Source: Ophiura sarsii | Taxonomy: Eukaryota > Echinodermata > Ophiuroidea > Amphilepidida > Ophiuridae | Length of the DNA: 64,000 bases | Direction: 5' to 3' | NCBI GenBank assembly: GCA_035610835.1 | Contig: CM069442.1 | Coordinates: forward strand, 65,064,654-65,128,653 | Shown here: positions 45,800 to 55,825 of the stretch, piece by piece | How the letters are laid out: each line of letters starts with the position of its first letter | Position numbering within the stretch: the stretch's first letter is position 1 | Made by a program: the position numbers and the translations under genes | Notes under the pieces: generated by a model | Seen by the model: only the letters and a program-made list of their open reading frames with translations | What the model was told of the DNA's origin: nothing | Database searches by the model: none

Positions 45800-46960
45800 G
45801 CTCTGTAGCTTTTGGGATCCTCACGACCTCTTCATTCAGCGTAGTGTTTACTTCCCTCCACTAGTCACATAACCGCCTTTTGGGTGATCACATGACAGCA
45901 AGCGGGTAGGTTATAGCCGGTGTCTTGGTTGAGGGTAGGTTTCTGTGTCCTTATTTCGATGGCCTCTCTGATCTTACGTTTCCAAAATTGATCCTCTCTG
46001 GCAATCACTTGGACGTCCTCTAGTTTAATTTTGTGTTTAGAGTCTTAGAGTGTTCTGCCACAGCTGTGAGAGGAGTGGTTTTGAGGTTCAATTGTTCTTT
46101 GAACCTAGTGACAAGGGCTCTGATGGTTTTGGGCACTCGGGACAGTAAATTTGATATATCACACCGCATTTGTTGGTGTCAGGGGTTTATCCTTGGGATG
46201 TACCAGAAATGATCTGATGGTGTTGATCAGTTTGTGGTGGTATTAAGTTCTCAACCCGTGGTCCCTGAAGATGTGCGTGAGTTTTTCTGATACGCCTTTG
46301 ATGTAAGGTAGCGGTATATGCTCACATTCCTCTGATCTGTATTATTAGTGTCCTTGGTTTTAGGTTTTCTTGATTTTGGCATTTTGTACATCCATGGTTT
46401 GTAATCGTTGGCTTTGAGGGCGGACTTGACATGCTTATGTTCTGTTCGTTTGTCATCTTCCGTGGTTACAAATGTATCAACTCGGTCCATGAGAGACCTC
46501 ACTACCGATCGATTGTGTTTGAGGTGATGATTGGAGTCAAAATGGAGGTATTGATTGGTGTTAGTGGGTTTGGGGTAAATATAGTAACTTTGGTGCCATC
46601 GTCGTTCACATGGATGCAAGTATCCAGGAAAGGAAGTTTACTTTTGCGTTTTGGTTCCGTAGTGAATTTGATATAGGATCCAGGGCATTAATGTGGGTCG
46701 TAAATTCATTGATGTTGTATACCTTAACCAAACAGAAGGGGCTGTAGTGCTGTCGTCATCGCTCAGATTTAAAATTGTTCCATACATTTGCGACAATCGG
46801 CGAGACAGGCGATCCCATGGCTACTCCCTGTTTCTGCTTGTAGAATTGTCCTTTATACACAAAATATGTAGTGTTGAGGCAGAATGTATGGAGCTCCAAT
46901 ATTTCGTTGGACTGTTGGACTGTTATCCTAAGCAAGAGACATTGTCATAAAAATTGAACA
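45800..46960 (-). mobile_element. Penelope-like element remnant
   Basis: On the minus strand, FYKQKQGVAMGSPVSPIVAN (46801-46860) is a typical Penelope-clade RT signature. The region 46619-46251 contains YPKPTNTNQYLHFDSNHH and VVRSLMDRVDTFV, the linker after the RT palm. Further frames to about 45840 (EDQFWKRKIREAIEI, QKPTLNQDTGY) match the C-terminal GIY-YIG end. The catalytic YxDD block between the first two parts appears deleted, and several frameshifts and stops occur. It sits in the intron before a3. Confidence 0.8.
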
Positions 46961-47026
46961 TCCATAATTGTTATTATGTTGTAATCTCAAGTTGTGGACC
47001 CTTATTGAGCACTTATTTTGTTACAG

Positions 47027-47229
47027 GGAGAGACATGTGTGCTGAGATTCTTGACCCACGTGAGATAGCCCTGGATGTGTTCTGCCCTGAGCCAGAACCA
47101 GAATCTCAACCGCAATATATCCCAGTGTTTGAACGGAATGATGAGACATTGCCACAACGACCTCCTCCTCCGCAGTTTGTCTGGAAGTACAAAGTACCCA
47201 TTGATAGGGATAATATCTATATGACAGGG
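47027..47229 (+). CDS. Exon a3: start of unrecognised repeated domain, copy 3
   Basis: A 203-nt exon, phase 1 in (acceptor 'gttacag') and phase 0 out (ggg|gtgagt). Cysteine spacing is 14 (MCAEILDPRE...DVFC). It differs from a1 and a2 by a Pro/Glu/Gln-rich insert (PEPEPESQPQYIP, then LPQRPPPPQ). It then ends in the shared strand VWKYKVPIDRDNIYMTG. It follows LDLa3 and precedes b3. Confidence 0.85.
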
Positions 47230-47895
47230 GTGAGTATATGGGACCAACTTCTAGGCCAGGCTTTCTCAAGTAATTTCTTTAAAGTGCCACATTCCTAAAT
47301 CAAGAACCATGGTGGGTCCAGGGGCCCGCCCCTTATGTTCAAATCAAATCAAATTGATTTTTAATTTAACCCTCAATTACATAAAATGTCATGAACATCT
47401 TAGTGTATCTAATTGATTTCATGGTCAGACTATCTTTCGAATCAGAGTGCTCAATTACATATAAATAAATTAGTAAAGTAAAGAAACAAAACCTGGACAA
47501 CTATTTTACTATACAAGTGATCATTCACTTCATTTTAACTATATGCAAGCTTTTGAGGGATATTTGCTTATGTGAAAAGAAGAAGAAAAAAAGATTTAAA
47601 AAAAAGAAAAATTGAAAGAAGCACATAACAATAAAGAGAGATGAAAACGTGTTTTTGAGTAGTATCTGCTTGTTTAAAAATTTTAAAAAATCAATCCAAA
47701 ATCAAAACAAAAAAACAAAAACAAAAACAAAAATCTTTAAAACGTGTTTTTGTGCAGTAATTTTTTTTTTTCAACAACAAAATTTTTTAAAAATCCGACC
47801 GTCCGACCCTGACTTTGACCCTGAAAGGGCAAGTCAACTTTTTTGTTTTTGTTTGGCCTAACTGTTGTTATTCATATTTGTTTTTCAAAACACAG
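47230..47895. mobile_element. Intron with MITE of the 40906 family, copy 2
   Basis: The part from about 47580 to 47866 matches 40960-41246, including 'gaagcacataacaataaaga', 'gtttttgagtagtatctgct' and the right end 'gaaagggcaagtcaactt'. The left inverted end is missing or replaced by A-rich sequence. Confidence 0.7.
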
Positions 47896-48027
47896 GTTGA
47901 AGTTGATGAATATGCTATTGGAGAAATAATGGGACCTGTATATTCCCAGCAACTCAACAATGGTCTGTATAAATTTGATATAGCTGTATACACAACAAGA
48001 TCGAAACAAACTGCCACAGCTTTTAAG
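47896..48027 (+). CDS. Exon b3: middle of unrecognised repeated domain, copy 3
   Basis: A 132-nt phase 0-0 exon (acceptor 'cacag', donor aag|gtgagt) encoding 44 residues, VEVDEYAIGEIMG...LYKFDIAVYTTRSKQTATAFK. It matches b1 and b2 by length, phases and strand-like pattern (FDIAVYTT corresponds to FNVTITTS in b1). It joins a3 and c3 in frame. Confidence 0.82.
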
Positions 48028-48104
48028 GTGAGTCAGTTTTGAGGTTAGCCTGCAGTCAATCTTGTAATCGTACACACCCACACACCCTATCTTCCAAAAG
48101 TCAG

Positions 48105-48515
48105 TTAAAGGGACACTAAGAGATGTGTTGGAGGCTGAGCCCTCAATTATGATAAAAACTGGGATTAGTATATTTTTATAATTGTATTACATGTATGAAC
48201 TTACACCTATAAGGATTAAGAAAAATCAGCCCTCTTTGTACAAGAAAACGTTGATTCAAAAATGCTCGTACAGCCGGGACAAGCATTTTACGTTCGACAG
48301 TATCTCCCTGCAGTACGCGTGATACATAACGCGAACCATATTTGCATAGAGGGCGTTTTTCAATAAATAGCGGTGATATTGTTTTAATCAAGTTTTAGAC
48401 TGTGTTTTTGTTAGTAGAAACAACAATAATGGCAATTTTTAATAATGTTCATCTTGAATTTTGAAGTAAATTTTTAAACATTTAGAATTGTCAACACCAC
48501 TTAATGTCCCTTTAA
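48105..48515 (+). mobile_element. MITE family M48, intact copy
   Basis: Begins TTAAAGGGACACTAAGAG and ends CTTAATGTCCCTTTAA, inverted ends of about 16 bp including the TTAA target. It is the reference for the split copy at 11025-13501. Its single GTAC near 48315 is the empty site for the 11064-12027 insertion. A 3'-end fragment of the family lies at 61468-61551. Confidence 0.88.
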
Positions 48516-48714
48516 GTAACATTGATAGGACCAGATTTTTGGAGCTTTCAAATTGTCAAAATGGCATGGCTGATTGGGATAGCCATACAGGTCTTCTGTT
48601 GACTATGCATAGCACATTCTTCAGTGATTTTGACACAACATTTGTTTTATTGTCATGATTTGTCCTTCTTTGTGTGAGTACGTATGCAAGCGCTTGGTTT
48701 AGGATTTTTTGTCT

Positions 48715-48905
48715 TCTAATTTCGTGAGGGATTTAATTTTGCAATTTTCGCAGGGATATAGATACGCTGAAGTTAAATACCCGCGAAACCGACAATTTTG
48801 CATTGAAGTTAAAGTAACAGTAACATTTCCAGATTCGCAAAAATTAAATGCACGCTAGAAAATTGGTAATTTTAAATTCGCGAAATATAGAATCCGCGAA
48901 ATTAT
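48715..48905. repeat. TTCGCG-rich fragment
   Basis: Repeated 'cgcgaaat', 'ccgcgaaa' and 'gcaaaaattaaat' words as in the 42404-42924 MITE, but without definable ends. Confidence 0.5.
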
Positions 48906-48914
48906 AGTGTTTAT

Positions 48915-49920
48915 CCCCCTGGTTTTAAAACCAGAAGGGGATTTTGTCATCATGTCATGTGCGTGTGGGAGTGTGTGCGAGGGGGGGGGGGGGTGAGTGC
49001 CTTTTGGTTAGCCTTTTTCTGAATGCTGTATCTTTTGAACGGATGGACGGATTTACTTCAAACCTTGAGCGATAGGTAGGCCATGGTCAAAAACTGTGGC
49101 TGCTTTGTTATGGGGCTAATTTGCATAGGTCACTGTAGGTCAAATCGTAAAAGTTGCCCGATTGACATCAAACTTGGAGAAAACAAACATGAACACAGGG
49201 TGAACAATTTTTTGGGTCTAATTTGCAAAGGCCATCTGAGGTCAAAGGTCATCCAGGGGTTAAATCGTAAAAGTTGCCTGATTGACTTCAAACTTGGAGA
49301 AAAGAAAGATGAACACCGGGTGAAAATGTCTAAAATAAATTAGAGGTCATCCGAGGTCAAAAGTCATCAAAGGGTTAAACCGTGCTATGAACACCGGGGA
49401 TCATGTCAAAAAATAATTAGAGGTCATCCGAGGTCATCTGAGGTCAAAGGTCATCCAGAGGTCAAATTGTAAAAGTTGCCCGATTGACGTCAAACTTGGT
49501 GTAAAGAAACATGAACACTGGGGGAACATGTCTAATATTAATTAGAGGTCATCTGAGGTCAAAGGTCATCCAGAAGTTAAATCGTAAAAGTTGCCTGATT
49601 GACGTCAAACTTGGAGAAGAGAAATATGAACACCGGGAACATGTCTAAAATTCGTCATCCAAGGTCAAAGGTCAACAAGGGGTTAAATCGTGCAATGAAC
49701 ACCAGGGGAACGTGTCAAAAAATATTTAGAGGTAATCCGAGATCATATGAGGTCAAAGATCATCCAGAGGTCAAATGGTTAAAGTTGCCCGATTGACTTC
49801 AAACTTGGAGAAAAGAAACATGAACATCGGGGGAACATGACCCCTATGTGACCTTTGACCTCATTCAGTTGATCTCCAAGCCAGGGGGATTCGCAAGTCG
49901 TGACTTGCAGTATTTTTTAC
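48915..49920 (+). repeat. Tandem repeat carrying DR1-type hormone-response motifs
   Basis: After a 'ccccctggttttaaaaccag' palindrome and a G run, about six diverged units follow (49100-49850). Each holds 'ttgcccgattgac', 'tcaaacttggagaaa', 'catgaacaccgggg' and AGGTCA words. AGGTCAAAGGTCA, a perfect direct repeat of AGGTCA spaced by one base, occurs at 49239-49251, 49441-49453, 49556-49568 and 49662-49674. Near-matches occur elsewhere, and an inverse TGACCTTTGACCT lies at 49850. The unit ends with 'gccagggggattcgcaagt', shared with 17660. Confidence 0.8.
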
Positions 49921-51360
49921 AGTAAATACTTTGTTTTAATGTAACTCTCTGTACCATGTACGCTTCAATACCGGGATTCTTCTTATATTGTGTGGTTATT
50001 TACGCCAGCGCTTAACAATCCCATGTGTGATTTTGCAATCATTTGAACATGCTCTAACGTCACTGCACAGAGTTAGATTTGTATAATAGAATAGTTCAAA
50101 ATATGGTAAGGCATGCAGGCAAGCCATATACACAGAGACCATGTGGTATAAAAACCACCTTAACAAACATCCCAACAAGATTCCTTGGGGTAACACACCA
50201 TACTATTGTGATGATGACTGTGTGTGGCATGGTACAAATTCTATAGAAATGGATAATATCGCACATTTCAAGGGATGTTTGGGATGATGGATACTGTTTT
50301 TAAAAATTGCTGAAAAGGTTAACAAGACATATGTTTAAACAACTACTGTAATGATCAGAGTATAGTCCTGGCATGCTCAAGTATTATCCCCATGTAACTT
50401 TCACATAGTTCAAAGTTCAAAGTTTAAAGTTCAAGAAATATCCTATTACAATCCCACACCAAATATTTGGCATCTGAATTCTTCAGCACCCTAACTGTGA
50501 AAAGCCAACAAGTATTATAACCTTTCTTTTTCAAAAAACATCTCAACATGAAAAATGTTGAAAACAAATATTTGTATCGTATAGAAAAAAACACACAAAC
50601 AAATGAAAACGTTTTTTATTAAAATTTGATTTCAAAATAGTGGGACTATTATACAAGGACCATTAGTGTTAGTGATAAAAAACTTATATATCCATAGAAA
50701 AATGCTAATTTTAAGAGCTTAAAATACATACATTTAGGCTCAATTTGCATTATAGCACCACCAACAGTTCAATTGATTTAACTCCATACTGAACATGCTG
50801 AACCTGATCAAGTGAATTGACTAAGCTGACCACCGTAAGATGAGAGTGACGGTTGGAGATACTTTGATGCAAACATCAAAGAATAATTCAGGGAATTTTA
50901 TTGCACAAAGGGAAACAAGTTGGGTTTTCCTTATCACTCTGAAGCTTGTATGTAGAATGTAACATGTAAAAATGCAAATAATCATGGAATTGATCCAAAT
51001 TGGGGGCTCAAATTGTCAATCGTATCACTATAAGTACCCCTTTTAAGGTTTAAAGGGAGGTGAATAGTGCGGTAAATATTCAATGATGGTCCTATGTATA
51101 AACAACAACAGCTTATTTTAGCCTTGTATCACTTTGCTTTTTGTTGTTAAAATATTTTCAACAATAAAATACCCCACCCCCTCCCCCCCAAAAAAAAAAA
51201 ATGCAAAGAAATCCATGAATGCATGTCTGGATGTGCTATCCAAACACAGACGTCTAAAACAGACTCTCTACATCCCTATTGAGGATGTTTTGTGTTAATA
51301 TGATAAATTGTCACAAACTGCGGACAATATATTTCTATGATAATATAGGGCGTCCTAGCC
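49921..51360. other. Intron, no gene seen
   Basis: AT-rich sequence with no definable element and no exon in phase with the gene. A short A-run lies near 51190. Confidence 0.45.
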
Positions 51361-51366
51361 ATATTT

Positions 51367-51745
51367 GTGACGTGTTCTACCGAAACCAGACGGAATTGGG
51401 CAGAGCTCCAAACTGAGAAATAGCCCAAAACCTAATTGGAGTGATTTGAGTTTCTTGTAAATGATTAATCTTCAGAGTGTTTATAACATTATTGTGAAAG
51501 TTTCAGATTAAAAATTCAAACCAACTTTATTTTTTTTTAAAGTACATTGTAAGTACATTGTAAGTACATCTTTAAAGGACGATATCTCAGTTTGGAGAAA
51601 ATTTAACTCCGCTTTGGGAAGTCCGATTAAAAAAAGAAAGAAAGTGCCATTGTAAAAAGCTAAAGATTTCTACATTAATAATCAATTACTAACTCAATTT
51701 TGATATCTTGCCCAATTGTGTCTGGTTTCGGTTGAACCGTATCAC
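51367..51745 (-). mobile_element. MITE family M51, copy 2 (inverted relative to copy 1)
   Basis: The left end 'gtgacgtgttctaccgaaac' plus 'cagacggaattgggc' and the right end 'gcccaattgtgtctggtttc' are inverted repeats. Reverse-complemented, it aligns along its length with 34599-35007. It ends about 240 bp before the c3 exon. Confidence 0.85.
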
Positions 51746-51982
51746 ATTTATCTACAATCCCTTTGCATCTGTTCTGGAGATCGCAGACGGTCCGCACTGG
51801 GAGCAGTGTCTGCCGTTTTATAGTAAACTGTCACATGTGTGTCTGCGGGCAGCAGAAAGACATGCACCTCCCCCACCACACCTTGACAAAAAAATAAATA
51901 AAGAATGTACTCTTTAAAAAATCAGTTGCTATGGGACTTGAACATTATAGCAGAACTGTTTACTTCCCTTTTCTTTCTACAG

Positions 51983-52352
51983 CTTTACAGTACTGAGGAA
52001 GTTCCTCGAAAAAAGAGACAATCCAAGGGATCTTTCCAACAGTCCGGACAATTCCGTATCCCTCTGAAGCTGAGCCGTAATGAAGAGATTCACATCAGGG
52101 TGAACTTTACCGGGGACTTTCTCAACGATGATCCCGTGGCAGTTCAGTATACTGAATATGATTGTGGATATTGCATAAGGCCACGCACACAAACTTTCCG
52201 CCCGGGCTGCGCTGGGGGATTTGATAACGGCTGCTTGTCTAATTTTGCCGACTGGACGAGGGCTTTGATGGATTCACCGCAGGATTTGATTGATCAGTGT
52301 ACAATTGGTGCAGCGGATGAACTTTACTTGGATCTGTACAGTGAATGCTTAT
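51983..52352 (+). CDS. Exon c3: C-terminal part of unrecognised repeated domain, copy 3, with furin-like site
   Basis: A 370-nt exon, phase 0 in ('ttctacag') and phase 1 out (t|gtaagt). Residues 9-13 are RKKRQ (52007-52021), a furin-type cleavage motif that c1 and c2 lack. Then come FRIPLKLSRNEEIHIRVNFTGDFLND (parallel to VSISYTPDVLNE in c1), DCGYC (C-x2-C), FRPGC, CLSNFADW and a final SECL. The YPxC motif is altered to RPGC. The exon leads into the Ig1 exons rather than HYR. Confidence 0.88.
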
Positions 52353-53267
52353 GTAAGTGAACAATCAAAAATGCTTCTGTTGAGAAACAATGGTGTAGAG
52401 TACAAAAAAGAATGGGTGTTTTTTATTATTCATATTTAATTTGTCCTTTTAATTTATCATATTCAAGGTACAAACAATTAATGTAGGAATTAATGTCAGC
52501 AGCGGTATGACTGCATCATGCTTTTCATGTCAGTCAAATTACAGTGTACCTGCAACGTTGGACAAAACCTGAAAGTAACATTTTTATGAAGTTGAGAACT
52601 TCTTCAGACATTTTGAAATTGGATAATTTTCTTTTTTAAAACTCGTCCTGGAGGAAAACCAAATAAAACCTCATGATTGCTAAATTTGGCATATTCAAAA
52701 TATTTTCTATTCCCAGGTATTAAGCATTAATGTCAGCTATAGCAATAATGTTATTAGGGTTTTTTAAAGGAGAGAAAATTGGTAAAATGTAAGGTTTTTG
52801 AGATTGCCTATTTTATCTCCATTTATCGTATATCGCGATAATTTTGTCTAGCGATATGGTGACAAAAAGCAAATCTCTATGTTTTACTATGTTTTACTAA
52901 GTATTATAATAATATGGTCCTGAAGAAGTCGAAGCTAACCCTCACGAAATTTTGATACAGTTTTAAACTTATTCGACGGCAAACCAATATTATTATGGAT
53001 ACCCGTTATAAAAGCCTATAATCCTTAATAATACCAGCAGCGAAAATCAGTGAGCATTGAAACATAACATAGTTCAAATAGCGCGTAGTATTTGCATGTC
53101 CAATGCCACATGTAGAGTGCATGGACATTTCCAATTCACTCTATGTATTTTAGTTTTGTCCTTTCTGATTTGTTGAGCGTGTATGCATTTAAGTTAATGT
53201 AGCCCAAAAAATCTTCACATTAACTGTATTTAAACAGTCACAAACTGTATTTGTTAATGTTATTCAG
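52353..53267. other. Intron, no gene seen
   Basis: A stretch near 52917-53015 ('cctgaagaagtcgaagctaa' onwards) resembles the terminal regions that follow Penelope-like elements, but I cannot confirm this. The acceptor 'ttattcag' precedes Ig1. Confidence 0.4.
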
Positions 53268-53457
53268 CTGCCCCTACATTTAAGTTTGTGGATGATAATT
53301 ACCGCTATGAATCAGGCAGCTATACCAATCTGCGTTGCGTTGCTCAGGGAAGCCCTCCACCATTGGTTAATTGGATTCGCGGCAGCGACAGGCAGGTTAT
53401 TGCCAATGGCACAGGAGTGTTGGGAGTGTCGGTCAACGTTATGGATGTTGATGAAAT
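53268..53457 (+). CDS. Exon: immunoglobulin domain 1, first part
   Basis: A 190-nt exon, phase 1 in and phase 2 out (at|gtaagt). APTFKFVDDN, then YTNLRCVAQGSPPPLVNWIRG give the B-strand cysteine, the Pro-rich turn and the core Trp of an I-set-like Ig domain. VSVNVMDVDEM is the strand before the second cysteine. The intron splits the domain just before the YTC motif. It occupies the position that HYR holds in blocks 1 and 2. Confidence 0.88.
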
Positions 53458-54002
53458 GTAAGTTTAAGGAAAATCCAAGAAATATACAATATTGCGCGCG
53501 ATGTCACAGTGTCATTGTATGCGTGACGCTTGCATATGCCAAAATCGCGCTTATACGCTTAGATTACTTTTGCGTGCGGATAGATAAAAAACAAATACTT
53601 TTTGCCAAATTGGAACTGATTGAACTATAGAATAATGCCAAATTCCTCTGTTAGGAGAACAAATCACAATCAGGACACATGTGCAACGTTATTTTGATTC
53701 GACAGAAAGTACCAGATGCCATGAACAGAGATGAAGGGGTCTATTTTCTTACACAATTTTTCATTTGTGACATCATGCGCATCATACGGGTCATACCTTA
53801 TGTGTATAGGCATTGATGACGTATCTTGGGTAACACTGTATCACATTTTGTTACAAACACAAGGAATTATGGACAATGTTAAAAACGTTAATTCATGTAT
53901 ATATGTGAGGGCAACACTGCCAGAAGGTGAGGTACAATACTCCTCTTGACTGCTGGTATGATAACATCAGTGGAACTAACTTTCATTTTATTATTCTTGT
54001 AG

Positions 54003-54067
54003 GTACACATGTGAAATCAGCAACTTTTTGGGAAGAAACAGGACAGAGGTTGTGGTTGGTCCATATT
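54003..54067 (+). CDS. Exon: immunoglobulin domain 1, second part
   Basis: A 65-nt exon, phase 2 in and phase 1 out (t|gtaagt). The joined codon plus YTCEISNFLGRNRTEVVVGPY supplies the F-strand YxC and the G strand of Ig1, with an NRT sequon. It is shorter than most gene-finding thresholds. It is supported by the exact phase fit on both sides and by completing the Ig fold. Confidence 0.85.
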
Positions 54068-54352
54068 GTAAGTAGATATCAAGCAACTATGATTTCTCTA
54101 GCAAATGACACCCTCTAATAAAGCGCCCTTCCCACTCCACCCAACTATTTTGCATTTATATTTATGAGCTTATTTGACGGAAAATGGTCACAAATACAAT
54201 CTGAAACCAATGTCAAAATCCACACAGATAATTCACCTTGCATCTGTAATATCCTCTAAAGTGCACATTACTTGACTATATACATGTAAGTATTTTTTTG
54301 TGTCTTGCAATGTTTAAATCAGGGTCAAGACATTGGATGTTTAGAAATCTAT

Positions 54353-54806
54353 ATACACTCGTCAAAAGAAGTTCCTGGACACTCATTGAAGTTCAAATAT
54401 TTCACGTAAATATTTAATATAAATTAAACAATTGCATGTCAAAATAAGCAGACAATAAGTCTTTATCATGTCTGTATGAAATTAAGATGTACGCATTCAT
54501 GCATGGCTGAGCACATTCATTAAGCAATGGTAAGGTGCGTAAAAGGAAATTGCAAGAAATGAGCATTTACAGTCATTTGAATGGAGGGATTATCCAATTT
54601 TTTGCAATCTTCTTGCCATTGTCAAGTGAATGGGATCTGCCATGCATGAGTGATCATGTTTAAATTCCATGTTAAGCTGTTAGAGGATTACTTTTTGCTT
54701 CTTTTGATATACAATTATAAATATATAATCATATATATAATTATATATATTCTATTAAATATTAATTTAATTTAAGTGTCCAAGAACTTCTTTTGCCGAG
54801 TGTATA
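54353..54806. mobile_element. Tc1/mariner-like MITE
   Basis: The ends 'tacactcgtcaaaagaagtt' plus 'cctggacact' and 'agtgtccaagaacttctttt' plus 'gccgagtgta' are inverted repeats of about 31 bp, bordered by TA. About 450 bp, with no transposase. Confidence 0.85.
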
Positions 54807-54975
54807 TATATGTCTTAATAGAACTTGTTATGTTCTACAAGAAAAGAACAAATTTACTAACCCCCAAAAAATGCATGGGAAAGTTTTTTTGACCCAAGAA
54901 TGGAAAAAACGATATTGGCAGCATTTTGTGTGTGTAGAATTGCCCATATACAGAGCTTTCATACAACATATCTTT

Positions 54976-55049
54976 ACATAGCCCATGGCACACTAGTACA
55001 TTGTAAATAATGTTACATTATTAATAATGTACTGATGTGCCATGGGCTA
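54976..55049. repeat. Perfect-like hairpin
   Basis: 'tagcccatggcacactagta' with 'cattgtaaataat' and its complement 'attaataatgtac' with 'tgatgtgccatgggcta' make a stem of about 33 bp with a tiny loop. Confidence 0.85.
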
Positions 55050-55825
55050 TTTCAGGTGCGGTAAACCTAAACATTGTTTCAGCAGAATTGTTTAATTATG
55101 GGTGTTTTTAGCAATCAAGCTATTACCAGGGGGAAAGACGGGACAAATAAACACAGACAAAATTGTGTGTGCCGCCCGGGGATCAAGCCCGAACCGCCGC
55201 GGCCGGAATCCAGGTGATCGTGCATTACGCTACTGGGGTAGGGCTCCCAAAAATAATTTTTCAGAGCCCATATGTACCTTTGCGTGATGGCGCAATAACA
55301 TTAGGGAATGGGGTGCCACGTGCAGGGCTTCTGTTGGACTTAGCAGGGTTAGGGTTAAGGAATCCTTATTTATATGATTGTGGACATGTATCACATCGTA
55401 ATTGACAAAATACACCCATTTTTACATGTTTTTCTGGTAAAATACATCACTCCTCAAAGGTAGAAACCCTTACAGGACATCAGTTTGTAGATATTTTTGC
55501 AAACAATGATGAGTATAACATGAAGTCCTTCTTTTTTAAATTATTCAATAATCAAAATGTCAGTTTCTAATTGGAAAGGGGTAGGTGGTTGTTCAACTAT
55601 TTGTTTATTTTGTTTTATTGTTTTTTAATAACAGGTTTTCACCTCATTAAAGTGTTTCTTTAGCTTTTGGGTTCTTCAAAGATCATAATTTCACTTATAA
55701 TTGGGAAAAGGGAAGGGGCAGTAGTTTTACCTGAAAATGTGAAATTAAAAAACCCACCTTTTGTGAGAATTAACATATTATTACCAAATATTATTTTTTT
55801 ATTAATTTTCATTACAAAACATCAG

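Larger units (their letters stand above)
54068..55825. other. Intron with two palindromic elements and a tRNA-like patch
   Basis: Besides the features listed at 54353 and 54976, a GC-rich patch near 55168-55235 ('gccgcccggggatcaagccc' onwards) resembles a B-box/SINE region on the minus strand but is too degenerate to call. The rest is AT-rich with no coding signal. Confidence 0.45.

Noticed and set aside
52917..53015. Penelope terminal sequence
   Set aside because: The 'cctgaagaagtcgaagc' word is suggestive, but there is no adjoining coding remnant to confirm it.
53286..53630. 114-codon frame overlapping Ig1
   Set aside because: It is a different frame from the Ig-coding one and runs into the intron; the Ig frame has domain residues and correct splice phases.
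55168..55235. tRNA-like or SINE B-box patch
   Set aside because: Only a loose match on the minus strand; no A box at proper spacing.
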